Source: Hanstruepera ponticola
GTDB taxonomy: Bacteria > Bacteroidota > Bacteroidia > Flavobacteriales > Flavobacteriaceae
Direction: 5' to 3'
NCBI RefSeq assembly: GCF_012931685.1
Contig: NZ_JABANC010000002.1
Coordinates: 1 to 64,000 of the forward strand
Length of the DNA stretch: 64,000 nt
Of the stretch, positions 45,701 to 53,864 are shown in pieces. The position numbers and the translations under genes are program-made. Numbering within the stretch: position 1 is the first letter of the stretch; each line of letters opens with the position of its first letter. The notes beneath the pieces are model-generated. The model made no database searches, was not told where the DNA came from, and saw nothing but the letters and a program-made list of their open reading frames with translations.

Positions 45701-47039
45701 TAGAAGATAATTGAGAAGATACAACAATTATGTAGGCTTGACCTGCTTGAACCAACAAATTATTAATGCTTCTAGGGTCAAATGAATTTGTTGTATTTGT
45801 ACCTGCAATACAATTGATCCCGACATTTGAACAACCTTCATATACAAAGAGTGATGATCTATTATTAAAGCAATTTTCACCACCTCCAACAAATGTTGTA
45901 ATAGATAATGAAATTAAACCATCTTCGGTAGGTGTATAAGACAAAAATACCTTGTCGCCATTTAAATAGTTTGCAGTAGTTGAACCCACGGTATTACAAT
46001 TGGTACCTTCTGTAGAATAAACTTCATCTGGGTTTACCCAATTGGCTAGGTTATCTGTTAACACATAAGGCGCAGAAGATAAATCGGTTAATTCTATTGG
46101 AAAATCACAGCTCAAACCGAATTTTAAAGTTTCAAAAGTATATGGACCAGACCAACCACTTTGCGTGTCATTGTCACAAATAGCAGAAATATAAATGTCA
46201 TATTCTGTTTGTGCATCTAAATTCATAAGTGAATAGCTAGTTCCTACAACAGGAATACCACTATCTGCTGGCACGCCTCCAGTAGGCAAGATTTGTATTT
46301 CAAAATTAGTAGCTGTTGGATGGTCCCAAGTGATTTCGGCTGAATTTACTGTTATTTGATCAATTGTAACATCTTCATCTAAAACTTCAGTACATCCTTC
46401 TAAAATAGCTACTTCATCAACAAACCATTCATCTCCTGTTGGTGTAGCACCATTTTGAGTATTAATTACAACAAAAGCAACATAAATGTTTAATCCAGTT
46501 GGAATAGATTCTGGAATCTCAACAACTTTTTTCTCATATGAAGTTTGAGAGCCAACGTTTAAATTAGATTCTGTATAAGATTGAATAGGTATGTTAAAAC
46601 CGTTAATATCGGGCTGTGCTGCTGTTGAGATTCTTATTTCATATTGAGCTCCATTATCAGCTTCATTGGCTTGTTTGGTATAAAACTGAATTTCACCATT
46701 TTCTGGAACAGCTATTTGTGGTGTTACTAAAAAATATTGAGCCGTGTTTCCATCACCAATATTATCATCGCTTGGATTAAGTGACACACCATTAGTTCCT
46801 AAATAGCCATCAGATGTAGTAGTCCAATCGAATGTTCCAACACCATTCCCAAAAAGTGTCCATGCTCCTGGGATACCACTATCAAAAGATTCATTTAATT
46901 GAGCAAACCCTTTTCCGGAAACCATTAAAAATAATGATAGACAAAAAACGAAAACAAAACTTTTGTTTTTGCTTCTAGCTCTTAAAAATAAGAAAGGTAA
47001 AATTGCTACAGTTTTTGGTAACTTGTTTTTCATATTCAA
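39735..47039 (-). CDS. Giant FN3 adhesin with T9SS type B sorting domain
   Basis: A 2434-aa surface protein with a long signal region ending SGKGFAQ. It alternates four choice-of-anchor J / cleaved-adhesin-like domains (for example FDSGIPGAWTLFGNG, then FYESFDDADPDTQKFCW) with six fibronectin type III domains (WDHPTATNFEIQI ... YDIYISAICDNDTQSGWSGPYTF and homologues). It continues into a jelly-roll domain (NLAVNGSFEEPNLDRLSG), several Ig-like modules (VTPELTFSY, TPTTEFDYGTNPFC) and a C-terminal gliding-associated domain (IPRGISPDGNGKNDTFDL ... FNRHGREVYKF). It is the first gene of the adhesin - PorP/SprF - OmpA - type B cargo set, so it is probably a SprB-like surface adhesin moved or anchored by the downstream partners (inference). 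Confidence 0.92.
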   Translation of the reverse strand: MNMKNKLPKTVAILPFLFLRARSKNKSFVFVFCLSLFLMVSGKGFAQLNESFDSGIPGAWTLFGNGVGTFDWTTTSDGYLGTNGVSLNPSDDNIGDGNTAQYFLVTPQIAVPENGEIQFYTKQANEADNGAQYEIRISTAAQPDINGFNIPIQSYTESNLNVGSQTSYEKKVVEIPESIPTGLNIYVAFVVINTQNGATPTGDEWFVDEVAILEGCTEVLDEDVTIDQITVNSAEITWDHPTATNFEIQILPTGGVPADSGIPVVGTSYSLMNLDAQTEYDIYISAICDNDTQSGWSGPYTFETLKFGLSCDFPIELTDLSSAPYVLTDNLANWVNPDEVYSTEGTNCNTVGSTTANYLNGDKVFLSYTPTEDGLISLSITTFVGGGENCFNNRSSLFVYEGCSNVGINCIAGTNTTNSFDPRSINNLLVQAGQAYIIVVSSQLSSTAGICFELEISSPTCAPPSDFEYNNLTSDSVLFSWDNIGGFADSWEYAVVPTGSGEPTGAGTTTNTNSGTLINSGLTPATTYDLYVRSVCGGTPGIWSNPSTFMTQCTTFDTPYSTDFANATNENPEPCWTTIDANKDGITWAFIGGYATVQTESSQNENYDIYASPRVNFDGTPKRIRYKHRATQGVSTYTVKLSTTGVGYDDFTTTVLPETTINNTSFQEVIVDLPEDITGEVNIAWIVEPNASEDALRLSIDDVFIEDKPTCPDPLNPFVLQITTNSAWLFWTAGDAETQWEVAIQDEGSGVPTGSGLLVDSNFPYMATGLDSGNRYEFYVRAYCAADDQSEWVGPVAFTTLCESYDTPFYESFDDADPDTQKFCWKITDANNDGTTWSINENNALIQTAPFSPPSSFNEYLISPAINLDGTTKELKYKYRAEFSFFTGPPRFGLEVLMSTTNTSPGSFTVIEPLEVFTNTGYIEKSIILEGTGTIYIAFRVPPQFTGGWSVLNLDDVSITDAPACPNPSDLTVDTVFTDGAELSWTEGFQETNWNIVVQPAGSGVPTGTGETVTATNFSATGLTPDTEYEFYVMADCGAEGSEWVGPITFRTLCSPFSTPFVETFNYDSETEDCWVIVNDNGDLETWELDSGAFPYEGDQAAAMFTGTNGRNEDWLISPTITITDNQRLRYYYRVNDSFFTEDLEVLLSTNGTGLDQFTTVLYDSDDDPILLNNVEYRVKIINFPDGITGDVNIAFHVPFFPSTGPYRGQTLVIDNVNIEDIPECPAPTNIFIDNVTDTAFQVTWDANGSETEWEISVQPSGTPAPVGDTDPSYLYNADTNPFTVTGLTASTAYDIYVRAVCDGDIGEWTGPVEALTRCSFENLCQYTFVLNSDSDISGELEITQNNQEVQALPFAGNQGDEFPLFLCSGVEFTVFFNTLGSNANQFANYSFEIRNDQGTTIYTSPTGLIPRRTVYEGTAICGTISCPQPTDLSISATNVMSWTAGGSETEWEVAIQPIENGTIPQSGTIVSTNSYTPTATDFSDPFAVTYEYFVRAVCGTDDESYWSGPFEFIRNDDVTTAITLPINTDEVCHISATEASFIGATASSETMSCNGVNGGDIWFEFTAESTAHVLEINSFSGDLRESNGDLPYHNLIMTLYRDNAGTLEEITCSYDNLLLAMYSSELVIGDNYKLRITLDSNESDAYRFNVCVKTPEDACTFNLAVNGSFEEPNLDRLSGITTIKDVKTMPGWRCNLDSSDSIFIWESLNAPGLAPYEGGQFVQLLSDQGTTIDQNDNINVKGYYTDFDTSEITLFDYSFAHYARFDGNAVELLAGPPGGPYTQVTLHLGDAVWQVVSGEYVVPNGQDVTRFIFRANGTDNVGNALDAVSFVANNEIITQPSVIDCTDATLTLEANGTGTWIPNGDNPGAVIIDDANNSSTTVSGFLQPGEYIFTWQTTYCENSVAFTYNGIAEMPTVETPVEYCLNDTAQPLTATPSGSYSLVWYTQAVGGAGSTTAPTPDTSVVGSTAYYVANADTNGCEGPRVEIVVNVNASVTPELTFSYETTCIVDTNNPLPTLNSGFVTGGSFSSATLTVDSDTGEIDITSATAGQHDVVYTYDGDSDTCTLAGTFTATIEFTTAITPTTEFDYGTNPFCQLSMAVISPNLASGFTTGGVFSSGTLIVNSTTGEIDLASATVGNHDITYTIDADAATCLEAGSFTTSIEITASTASITDFTYENDIFCEDSSNVLPILEAGFTTGGVFSAESGLSIDAATGEINISTSSIGNYTIVYEVLDDLNNCIEGNISLFDITVLDTIGVSVEGACNGNDYWLTAIPVSNSFDPDDATYTWMDANNNVVGENSEMFNVTDYANQNGNVSAPIQFSVTVEFGGCSTTTSYTATQLACQETVIPRGISPDGNGKNDTFDLTDYGATNVIIFNRHGREVYKFSGAYTNQWYGQSKDGNDLPDGTYYYSIQKEDGSSVTGWVYINRAH

Positions 47040-47194
47040 ACAATTTCAGTTAGTAATTTTGAGTTGTGAATATATTACAATATACTCTATATATATAATG
47101 AATGTCTTTGCACTTTACTGAAATTCAAAAACACAAAACAACCTGTAACTATTTGTTTTACAGATTTTTAATGAATATTCTTTTTGATTATTAT

Positions 47195-48358
47195 TTAGGA
47201 GGTAGAATTTGTCTTTTGTAGGGTTTCAACTTCTTTTTGAAGGGATTTTATAGCTTTTTTATTCTTTCTTTCAATTAAAAAAGTTGCTGCTAACATTAAA
47301 AAAACTATTAGAAAAAACCACTTTAGCCTGCCTTTAAATGCGTTCTCAAATTCTTGTAATTGTACAGTTTGTAATTCAATAGTTTTATCAATTGAATCAC
47401 TTACAGAGCTACGTTCAGATTTTTTTATATCAAGCTGGGTTTTAGAATAGAGATCATAATATTTCTGATAATTATCCCATTCATTTAAAGCCAAATAGTT
47501 TTCAAACAAGCCTTTATAAATACCGAGGTTTAAAATTAAATCACCTACTTCTTTTGATAGATTTAAAGCATCTAATAATTGTTCTTTTGCCAAGTCATAT
47601 TGACTCTCTAGCGTATAAACTTCTGCCAATCCTTTTTTTGCAAAAGATATGAGGCTATTGGCATTTTCTAATTTGGCGAATTTGATTGACTTACTAAAAC
47701 TATTTTTAGCGTTATCATATTCGGATAAGAGGATATAACAATTACCTATATTGTAATAGACGATACTTAAATTGGCGTTGTTATTTGAATTTTTAATTTT
47801 TTCATACTCTCTGATGCCTCTATTAAAAAATTCAAGTGCAATATCACAATTTAAATTATCCTTATATATGAAGCCTTTAACTACATAACTATTTGCTAAA
47901 AAGCGACCAACAGAATCATGTTTTGGATATGTTAGAGCCAAGCGTTCTGTTTTTTCTAAAAACTCAATAGATTTATCGTATATTTTAAGTTGTTGATATA
48001 AAATACCTGTTCGGAACAAAATCTCAACTTGCAAAACTTGATCTTTCAAATTACTTGAAAGTTCATTAGCCTTTTCAATATATTCCAGTGCTTTTTGATA
48101 GTTTCGTTTAGACGTGTAGCCTAGTGAAACCAGCATAAGCGCTCTGGTTCTTGATCGAATTGAATATTTGTCATTATCAAAAACTGATAACCCGAAGGCT
48201 ATAGTTTGATCAGGGTTTTCGTAAACACGATTTGTATTGGCTTTTAGCAAGCTGTCTATTTCTTGCTCTGTTTGATAAGGCTCTGCAATAGCAAACAAGT
48301 TAACACTAAATGATAACGCAAAAAAGAGAAGATAATATGTTGGTTGCCTTAAAATCAT
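47195..48358 (-). CDS. TPR protein with C-terminal membrane anchor
   Basis: A 387-aa protein with a signal peptide (LLFFALSFSVNLFAIA), six or so tetratricopeptide repeats (for example ALEYIEKANELSSNLKDQVL, IVYYNIGNCYILLSEYDNAKNSFSKSIKF) and a C-terminal transmembrane helix (about residues 348-366) with a short coiled coil after it. It overlaps the TPR-AraC regulator by 4 nt and resembles the regulator's N-terminal half without the DNA-binding domain. It may therefore be a sensing partner or a paralogue that lost its effector domain (inference). Confidence 0.85.
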   Translation of the reverse strand: MILRQPTYYLLFFALSFSVNLFAIAEPYQTEQEIDSLLKANTNRVYENPDQTIAFGLSVFDNDKYSIRSRTRALMLVSLGYTSKRNYQKALEYIEKANELSSNLKDQVLQVEILFRTGILYQQLKIYDKSIEFLEKTERLALTYPKHDSVGRFLANSYVVKGFIYKDNLNCDIALEFFNRGIREYEKIKNSNNNANLSIVYYNIGNCYILLSEYDNAKNSFSKSIKFAKLENANSLISFAKKGLAEVYTLESQYDLAKEQLLDALNLSKEVGDLILNLGIYKGLFENYLALNEWDNYQKYYDLYSKTQLDIKKSERSSVSDSIDKTIELQTVQLQEFENAFKGRLKWFFLIVFLMLAATFLIERKNKKAIKSLQKEVETLQKTNSTS

Positions 48359-49953
48359 TCTACGTTTTCTTTCTTTTTTAAACTCTTGCGTTCTTCTTTT
48401 ATAAGGCCAATAAATGTTGCCGGAGACATACCAACTATAGATTTGAATACTGTTGCGAAACTACTATGGGATGTAAAGCCACATTCTTCAGCTAAATAAC
48501 TTATTTTATAGTTCATATAGTTAGAATCACTTTTGAGTTTTTCAATGATATGTTTTATTCGGAGTTTATTAATAAAGGTGTTGAAATTGTCATTATAATG
48601 CCTATTGATTATCTCCGAAAGGTATTTTGTATTGGTTTCAAATTTCCCTGCTAATAAAGCTAGAGACATATCATTATTAAGAAATTGCTTTGATTTTTCA
48701 AATCGTTTTAACTTATCCAACAAATTTTTCTCTGTTTCTTCGGGTATTGCAATACGTCTTTTAGATGATTTTTTAGTTGGTTTTGTCTTTATGAGATTGG
48801 ACTTACTTATCTCTAAATAACTAATAATCTCCTTTATTCTCTTTTTTCGAGCTTGACTTGTTAAAATAAAGAATACACAAACAACAATTATGAATAAAAT
48901 ACCTGCTAGTAGTAAGTTTTGATATCTCTGATAAATGTCCTTTTCAGATGACACCCAATTTTCATGTTGTTTTGTTATTAAGTTGTAAACGGTATTGACC
49001 GCTTCCTGCTCCATAAGCTCTACCTCATTGTTTAACAATAAAAACACGTCATTATAGACTTTATGCTGACTTTTTTGACCAGAAGCTAGGTAATTAATAG
49101 CTAGCTCCCTGTTTATTTGCAACAGCAAATTATCGTTCCCAAGTATTTCAGCAAATCTCAAAGCAATAAAAAAGTTTTTTTCACTTTTATCGAATTCCTT
49201 TTTTTGTAAATGCAGATATCCTAATTCTTTATAAAGCATAGCTCTTTCATAAAGATTAGTTACTTGTGTGGAGTCCTTAACAGAAAATATTTTATTAATA
49301 TATACAAATGCTGAATCATATTGAGTTAAATCACTAAAGGCTCTTTCTTTGGCTATATATAAACTCTGTTTTTTGTGCTTGTTACTTTCAAAAAAGCTTT
49401 TAAATTGTGCTTCAGTTTTATTGATAACAGCAAGTGCTTCAGTGGAATTCCTTCTATCAATTAGCATATTGATTCGTTCCAGAGCAATATTACTATGTAG
49501 AGAATCTTGTGCTTTAATTGATTCTTTAGAAAGCATCTCACTAGCTTGATTTAAATAGTATTCTGATTGCTTGTCTAGATATAATTTCCGTAGTAATGTA
49601 GCCTTGATGATATTAATCTCCACTTGCGTTTCAACATTAATATCGTCAAGTAGGCTAACATCATCAAACGCATTTATAACAGCTTCATTAAAAGCGCCTT
49701 TAACTAAATAACTTTTGGCTAATAAAAGCCTAGCATGAGCATTATCTTGTGAATCCTGACTTGTTTTTAGAATAAGTTCAGCAATTTTTATGGCTTCATC
49801 AGGATTTGAATAAACCAACTCTGAAGCCTTACTAATAAGATTATCTTGTTGCGAAAACACATTAAATGACAACAAACAGCCAATTAACAGAAGTGTTAAT
49901 TTCTTATAATATAATACACACTGTGAATGGTGTTGTGAGAGTTTATTCACCAT
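48355..49953 (-). CDS. Membrane-bound TPR sensor with AraC-type DNA-binding domain
   Basis: A 532-aa one-component regulator. It has an N-terminal signal/anchor (LTLLLIGCLLSFNVFS), a periplasmic TPR region (about residues 30-320), a transmembrane helix (LLAGILFIIVVCVFFIL, about 348-366) and a cytoplasmic AraC/XylS helix-turn-helix domain at about 425-525 (MSLALLAGKFETNTKYLSEII, ISYLAEECGFTSHSSFATVFK, GMSPATFI). This architecture is common in Flavobacteriia and passes an envelope signal straight to DNA. The promoter targets are unknown; the nearby T9SS adhesin operon (39.7-47 kb) is a reasonable candidate by proximity only. Confidence 0.92.
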   Translation of the reverse strand: MVNKLSQHHSQCVLYYKKLTLLLIGCLLSFNVFSQQDNLISKASELVYSNPDEAIKIAELILKTSQDSQDNAHARLLLAKSYLVKGAFNEAVINAFDDVSLLDDINVETQVEINIIKATLLRKLYLDKQSEYYLNQASEMLSKESIKAQDSLHSNIALERINMLIDRRNSTEALAVINKTEAQFKSFFESNKHKKQSLYIAKERAFSDLTQYDSAFVYINKIFSVKDSTQVTNLYERAMLYKELGYLHLQKKEFDKSEKNFFIALRFAEILGNDNLLLQINRELAINYLASGQKSQHKVYNDVFLLLNNEVELMEQEAVNTVYNLITKQHENWVSSEKDIYQRYQNLLLAGILFIIVVCVFFILTSQARKKRIKEIISYLEISKSNLIKTKPTKKSSKRRIAIPEETEKNLLDKLKRFEKSKQFLNNDMSLALLAGKFETNTKYLSEIINRHYNDNFNTFINKLRIKHIIEKLKSDSNYMNYKISYLAEECGFTSHSSFATVFKSIVGMSPATFIGLIKEERKSLKKKENVE

Positions 49954-50183
49954 TAAGTTAGTTTGTTATAGTTTAAAAAATATAATCTCTTGATTACTTT
50001 ATTAACAATCGCAATGGTAAATATACTAAACTTAAAAATAGAAACCTTTAGTGCAATCTACATCTTACTGCATTGATTATGTGTTGATATTTTAGTTTCC
50101 TAAAATTCAAATCGTTGTATAAAAAAACATTACAGAACTTTATTTTACTAACATAAGATAAGATATACGATTTAAATAAATAA
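49954..50183. other. Intergenic region upstream of the TPR-AraC gene
   Basis: About 230 nt of AT-rich sequence before the next terminator (the whole gap to the next large gene is 49954-50401). I see no convincing gene here and no clear TAnnTTTG promoter, though the promoter of the TPR-AraC gene must lie in this stretch. Confidence 0.5.
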
Positions 50184-50209
50184 AAAAAGCAGCCATATGG
50201 CTGCTTTTT
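50184..50209 (-). terminator. Bidirectional palindromic terminator
   Basis: A perfect palindrome AAAAAGCAGCC-ATAT-GGCTGCTTTTT with T runs on both strands. It ends transcription of the minus-strand type A cargo gene and of the 29-aa frame next to it. Confidence 0.92.
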
Positions 50210-50230
50210 CCTGAAAAAAACTACTCCTTT

Positions 50231-50320
50231 TTATGAGCAGGAATATAAAATACCTAATACAACTACTACATACATTAAAATCAGTAATATTTGCAATCGA
50301 TATTTATACATTTTATTCAT
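50231..50320 (-). CDS. Possible 29-aa membrane peptide
   Basis: A 30-codon frame encoding MNKMYKYRLQ, one hydrophobic helix and the end LGILYSCS. It has a basic N-terminus, a single transmembrane segment, and lies between the type A cargo gene and its terminator. It could be a real small protein or chance AT-rich sequence. Confidence 0.3.
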   Translation of the reverse strand: MNKMYKYRLQILLILMYVVVVLGILYSCS

Positions 50321-50401
50321 TGAATAATATCATTTGTTTTTTCAAAGCTTGAGCAGCATAATATGTTACTCAAGCTTTTATAGCTATTAATTGTTCTAAA
50401 A

Positions 50402-53400
50402 TTAATTTTTAATAACTCTTATGGTTTTTTGTGCATCATTGATAGAAACCGTTACAAAATAAACGCCCTTTTTCAATGTGTTCATATTTATTGTTGACTT
50501 GAAACTGTTTGGCGTAATAACCTGTACCTGTTGACCAACAATATTATGTACTGTTATTTTAGATATAGCATCTTTAGCTTCAACAGTAAATGTGCTTACA
50601 ACTGGGTTAGGATAGTATTTAAAGGTTTCAAAAACAGATGACTCAACACTTAATGAAGGGTCTGGGTAAACAAAGAATTCATACTCTGCGGCAGAAGATG
50701 CATGAATCATAACTAAATATGTGTTACCAGCTACCAATTCTCCTGTTCTTGGAGTTGTTGAATTAAAACAACTAACAAGACCAGTTACATAACCAGCAGT
50801 TTCTGTTTGTGAACAATCGTCAGTATTATAAACCGTATAACTTGCAGAGCCACTAACTCTAGTAAAGTTAAAGTTATACAATCCTGTATATTGAGGTGTA
50901 AAATTATACCATACAGATTCAGTACTTGAACTTGCGCAACCTTCAGGAGAATAATAAGCAACATCTGTAACGTTGATATTACCTGAAATTGAATTATTTC
51001 CGTTGGAATCAGCAGATTCCAAAATAGTTACTGAAGTTGAACATTCACTGTTGGCAACACCATCAGGTAATTGATAAACACAAAGGTTAAAATCAATACC
51101 AGGTCCATTAAGAGATGAACGAACTTGTACGTAATAAGTTTCTGAATTATCCATAAAATAAATCTGGTCACCATTAGATGTACAAGATGTGCTTTTTTCT
51201 ACCAAAGAACCACAACTACCACTAAATACGGAATAGTAAGTAGAAGGCGTAGTACTTAATCTTTCCAATGTAAATTCATAATATCCTGTGTTTCCAGGAT
51301 TGAACACATACCAAACATCACTGTAGTCTGAAGAAACTGAAGTACATGTATTATCAGCTGAAGTTGTAGCACCTATAGTTGTTCCAGCTACAGCACTACC
51401 ACATGTATTATCAGCAGAGGCAGTTAAAACAGTCGCATTAGAGCAGTCGTTATTTACAGGTGCTGCTGGTAATGTTCTGATACAAATATCATAGTTTTGA
51501 GCATATTCACCAGCCAAATTAGTGCTGTTACGAATATAATAAGTGTTTCCAATAGTTAAACCACCAAAAGCAACATAACTGCCTGTATTACATGAAAGGC
51601 TTGTTAAGGTTCCACAAGTACCTTCTAATAATTCAGTAGCTTGTAATGTTCCTCCAGAACCAATTGCTTCAGTAACATTTAAATATTCTAATATCATTGT
51701 TTCACTAGCAGCTACAAAACTAAACCAAACATCATTTGTATTGTTACCACACGATAATGGATCTGAAACTGATTCTGTTGCGCCAGCATTTGATGCAGCA
51801 AGCACATTTGTACATGTCCCATCAGTGTTTACAGTTAATGCAATACTGTTTGCACATTCATCATTTACAGGTGGGCAAAAGAAATATATAGAATCTGTAT
51901 AAAAACAAGAATTATCATTATTATTGGTTAATGTTATTTCAACCGTTGATCCACTTGTATATGGACCATAACCAGCATAAACTCCAGTTGCATTAATACC
52001 ACCACCTGTATTACCAAAATTGTCAGATATTGTCAGTGATGAAGCATCTCCCATATATGTTACATCTACATCAACATAAAACTCACCATTACCACAATCT
52101 TGAGTAGTAGATAACGTGAAATCAGGATTAATACAATCATTTTGAGTAATTATTAAGCTGTAAGTATATGTTCTTGAAGAAGATGAGTTACTCAAAACTA
52201 AAAAGTAAGTTTCACCAGCCAATAATACAGCTTCAGAGATATTTAATGAACCGCCTGTTGTGCTAAATGTACCTTCAAAGGCTAAACACTCTTTATCAAC
52301 ATCGGTTGGACAACCTTTCATTAAATGCATTCCTGCACCATTGTTACTAATGCTTGTTAAATCAATATTTATAGATACGTCTGTTGTTGGCGTTATCGAA
52401 TAAAACACATCGTTACCTAACATATAAGATGAATCATTAGACCCACAACTACCAGAGTTTACATTATTCTCATAGTTGGCAGTATCATCAGAAGCAACAA
52501 TGTATGGAAATGAACCAACTACATGTGGGTTAGAACATGCCGCTCCAACTACAGGAGCTACACGCGTTGTAAAACTTTCTTCTGTACAACCTGTAGCAGA
52601 TCCGAAGCCATTGTAAGGAACAATATTTACAAAATATTCTGTTTCATAGTTAAGTCCTAAACCATCAAGTGAGTAATTGGTTTCAGTAGTAGTGTCAGCA
52701 TTTACAATATCGGTACCACCTGAAGTAGTTCCAACAGATACAGTATAACCATCTGGAAAACCAGTAGCTGCATTCCAAGTTAATACTACATCAATATCTG
52801 CAGTATCTGAACCGTTTAATGGCGTAGTCAAAACAACATCACAATTTGGTGCTGAATCTGGAACTTGGGTTAAAGATACATTATCAATAGCATAAACCAA
52901 TCTTGGGCTACTTGCTGCGTTATCAGCTACGATTCTAACCTGAAAATCACTACCATCGGCAATAGCTCCTACTGCTATATCACCTGTAGAAGTACAGGTA
53001 GTATTATCAACAAAGGTAAAATCTGCATCATCTACAGTTGTAATTGTAGTCCAGTTAGCGCCATTATCATTAGAATATTCCATAGTTATAGTTCCCCAAT
53101 CAGCAGGAGGTGCTGAAAATGAACCAGGTCCTGCAACAGCAAACACATTAAAGCTAAAACTAGCTGTTAAATTAGTGCCATTGGAAATAGCTAAATAATC
53201 AGGTGATGTTAACGAACCTTGAGTACCGCCAAACAGATTGGCAAATACACCAGAACCAGTTCCTCCACAAGCTACCAAAGCATTAGCTGAAAACCCACTA
53301 GATGTCCATCCTGTTGGAATTTGATTATTATCAAAATTTTCAACTACTTCAACTTGCGAGAAAGCAGTGATACTTAAAAGCATCATTAATAAGAAAGTAA

Positions 53401-53410
53401 TTTTCTTCAT
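50402..53410 (-). CDS. T9SS type A cargo with repeated pre-peptidase-like domains
   Basis: A 1002-aa secreted protein (signal MKKITFLLMMLLSITAFS). It begins with a choice-of-anchor J-like domain (VVENFDNNQIPTGWTSSGFS, WGTITMEYSNDNGANWTTI), then an FN3-like module (about residues 190-285). Four or so beta domains of about 120 residues follow, marked by NDECANSIAL, NNDCSNATVL, NSECSTSVTI and the motifs VWFSFVAASE, VWYVFNPGNTGYYEF and VWYNFTPQYTGLYNF. It ends in a type A sorting domain (FKYYPNPVVSTFTVEAKD ... KKGVYFVTVSIND). The role is probably surface binding or a secreted enzyme accessory; no catalytic motif is seen. Confidence 0.9.
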   Translation of the reverse strand: MKKITFLLMMLLSITAFSQVEVVENFDNNQIPTGWTSSGFSANALVACGGTGSGVFANLFGGTQGSLTSPDYLAISNGTNLTASFSFNVFAVAGPGSFSAPPADWGTITMEYSNDNGANWTTITTVDDADFTFVDNTTCTSTGDIAVGAIADGSDFQVRIVADNAASSPRLVYAIDNVSLTQVPDSAPNCDVVLTTPLNGSDTADIDVVLTWNAATGFPDGYTVSVGTTSGGTDIVNADTTTETNYSLDGLGLNYETEYFVNIVPYNGFGSATGCTEESFTTRVAPVVGAACSNPHVVGSFPYIVASDDTANYENNVNSGSCGSNDSSYMLGNDVFYSITPTTDVSINIDLTSISNNGAGMHLMKGCPTDVDKECLAFEGTFSTTGGSLNISEAVLLAGETYFLVLSNSSSSRTYTYSLIITQNDCINPDFTLSTTQDCGNGEFYVDVDVTYMGDASSLTISDNFGNTGGGINATGVYAGYGPYTSGSTVEITLTNNNDNSCFYTDSIYFFCPPVNDECANSIALTVNTDGTCTNVLAASNAGATESVSDPLSCGNNTNDVWFSFVAASETMILEYLNVTEAIGSGGTLQATELLEGTCGTLTSLSCNTGSYVAFGGLTIGNTYYIRNSTNLAGEYAQNYDICIRTLPAAPVNNDCSNATVLTASADNTCGSAVAGTTIGATTSADNTCTSVSSDYSDVWYVFNPGNTGYYEFTLERLSTTPSTYYSVFSGSCGSLVEKSTSCTSNGDQIYFMDNSETYYVQVRSSLNGPGIDFNLCVYQLPDGVANSECSTSVTILESADSNGNNSISGNINVTDVAYYSPEGCASSSTESVWYNFTPQYTGLYNFNFTRVSGSASYTVYNTDDCSQTETAGYVTGLVSCFNSTTPRTGELVAGNTYLVMIHASSAAEYEFFVYPDPSLSVESSVFETFKYYPNPVVSTFTVEAKDAISKITVHNIVGQQVQVITPNSFKSTINMNTLKKGVYFVTVSINDAQKTIRVIKN

Positions 53411-53864
53411 TTCATTTTAGTTTAAATTAATAATTAGTAAGTGGTTTTTTAATGAACAAGAATTTTGAAAAACTAAAATCAATCGAGCTCCTCAACTTGC
53501 CGTTTAAAGTTGAAATGTATAAATAGATATACTATATAAAAAGAGAACACCTTTAGCATTTCCCGAAATCTAAAAGTCCAAATAGACACTTAAATAATTG
53601 ATTATCATGTATTTAATTTAAACTTATCAAAAAACACTAAGGATTAGTTAAAATGTAAGAGAAAACTCTGTTTTGTGATAAATCCGGCTATTTAATCAAC
53701 GCACAAATAATCTAAAAAATGATTTCATTGGGTCTTTAAAAAAAATTTAGCAAATCAGATTATTAATGCTGTCGCATCATCAATTTGTTAATATTTCGAC
53801 AAAATATCATCTAATTTTCCAATCTATTTTTTTGTTTAGTACTTTTATGCCTAATTTCGTGGTA
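53411..53864. other. Divergent intergenic region
   Basis: About 450 nt between divergent genes. TTTG (53831-53834) and TAATTTCG (53852-53859) form a weak promoter match with a 17-nt spacer pointing at the ATG at 53865. No promoter matching the consensus was found for the minus-strand cargo gene, and no gene or repeat is visible. Confidence 0.4.

Noticed and set aside
47040-47194. Promoter of the giant adhesin
   Set aside because: Several TATAT stretches exist but none forms a good TTTG plus TAnnTTTG pair on the minus strand.
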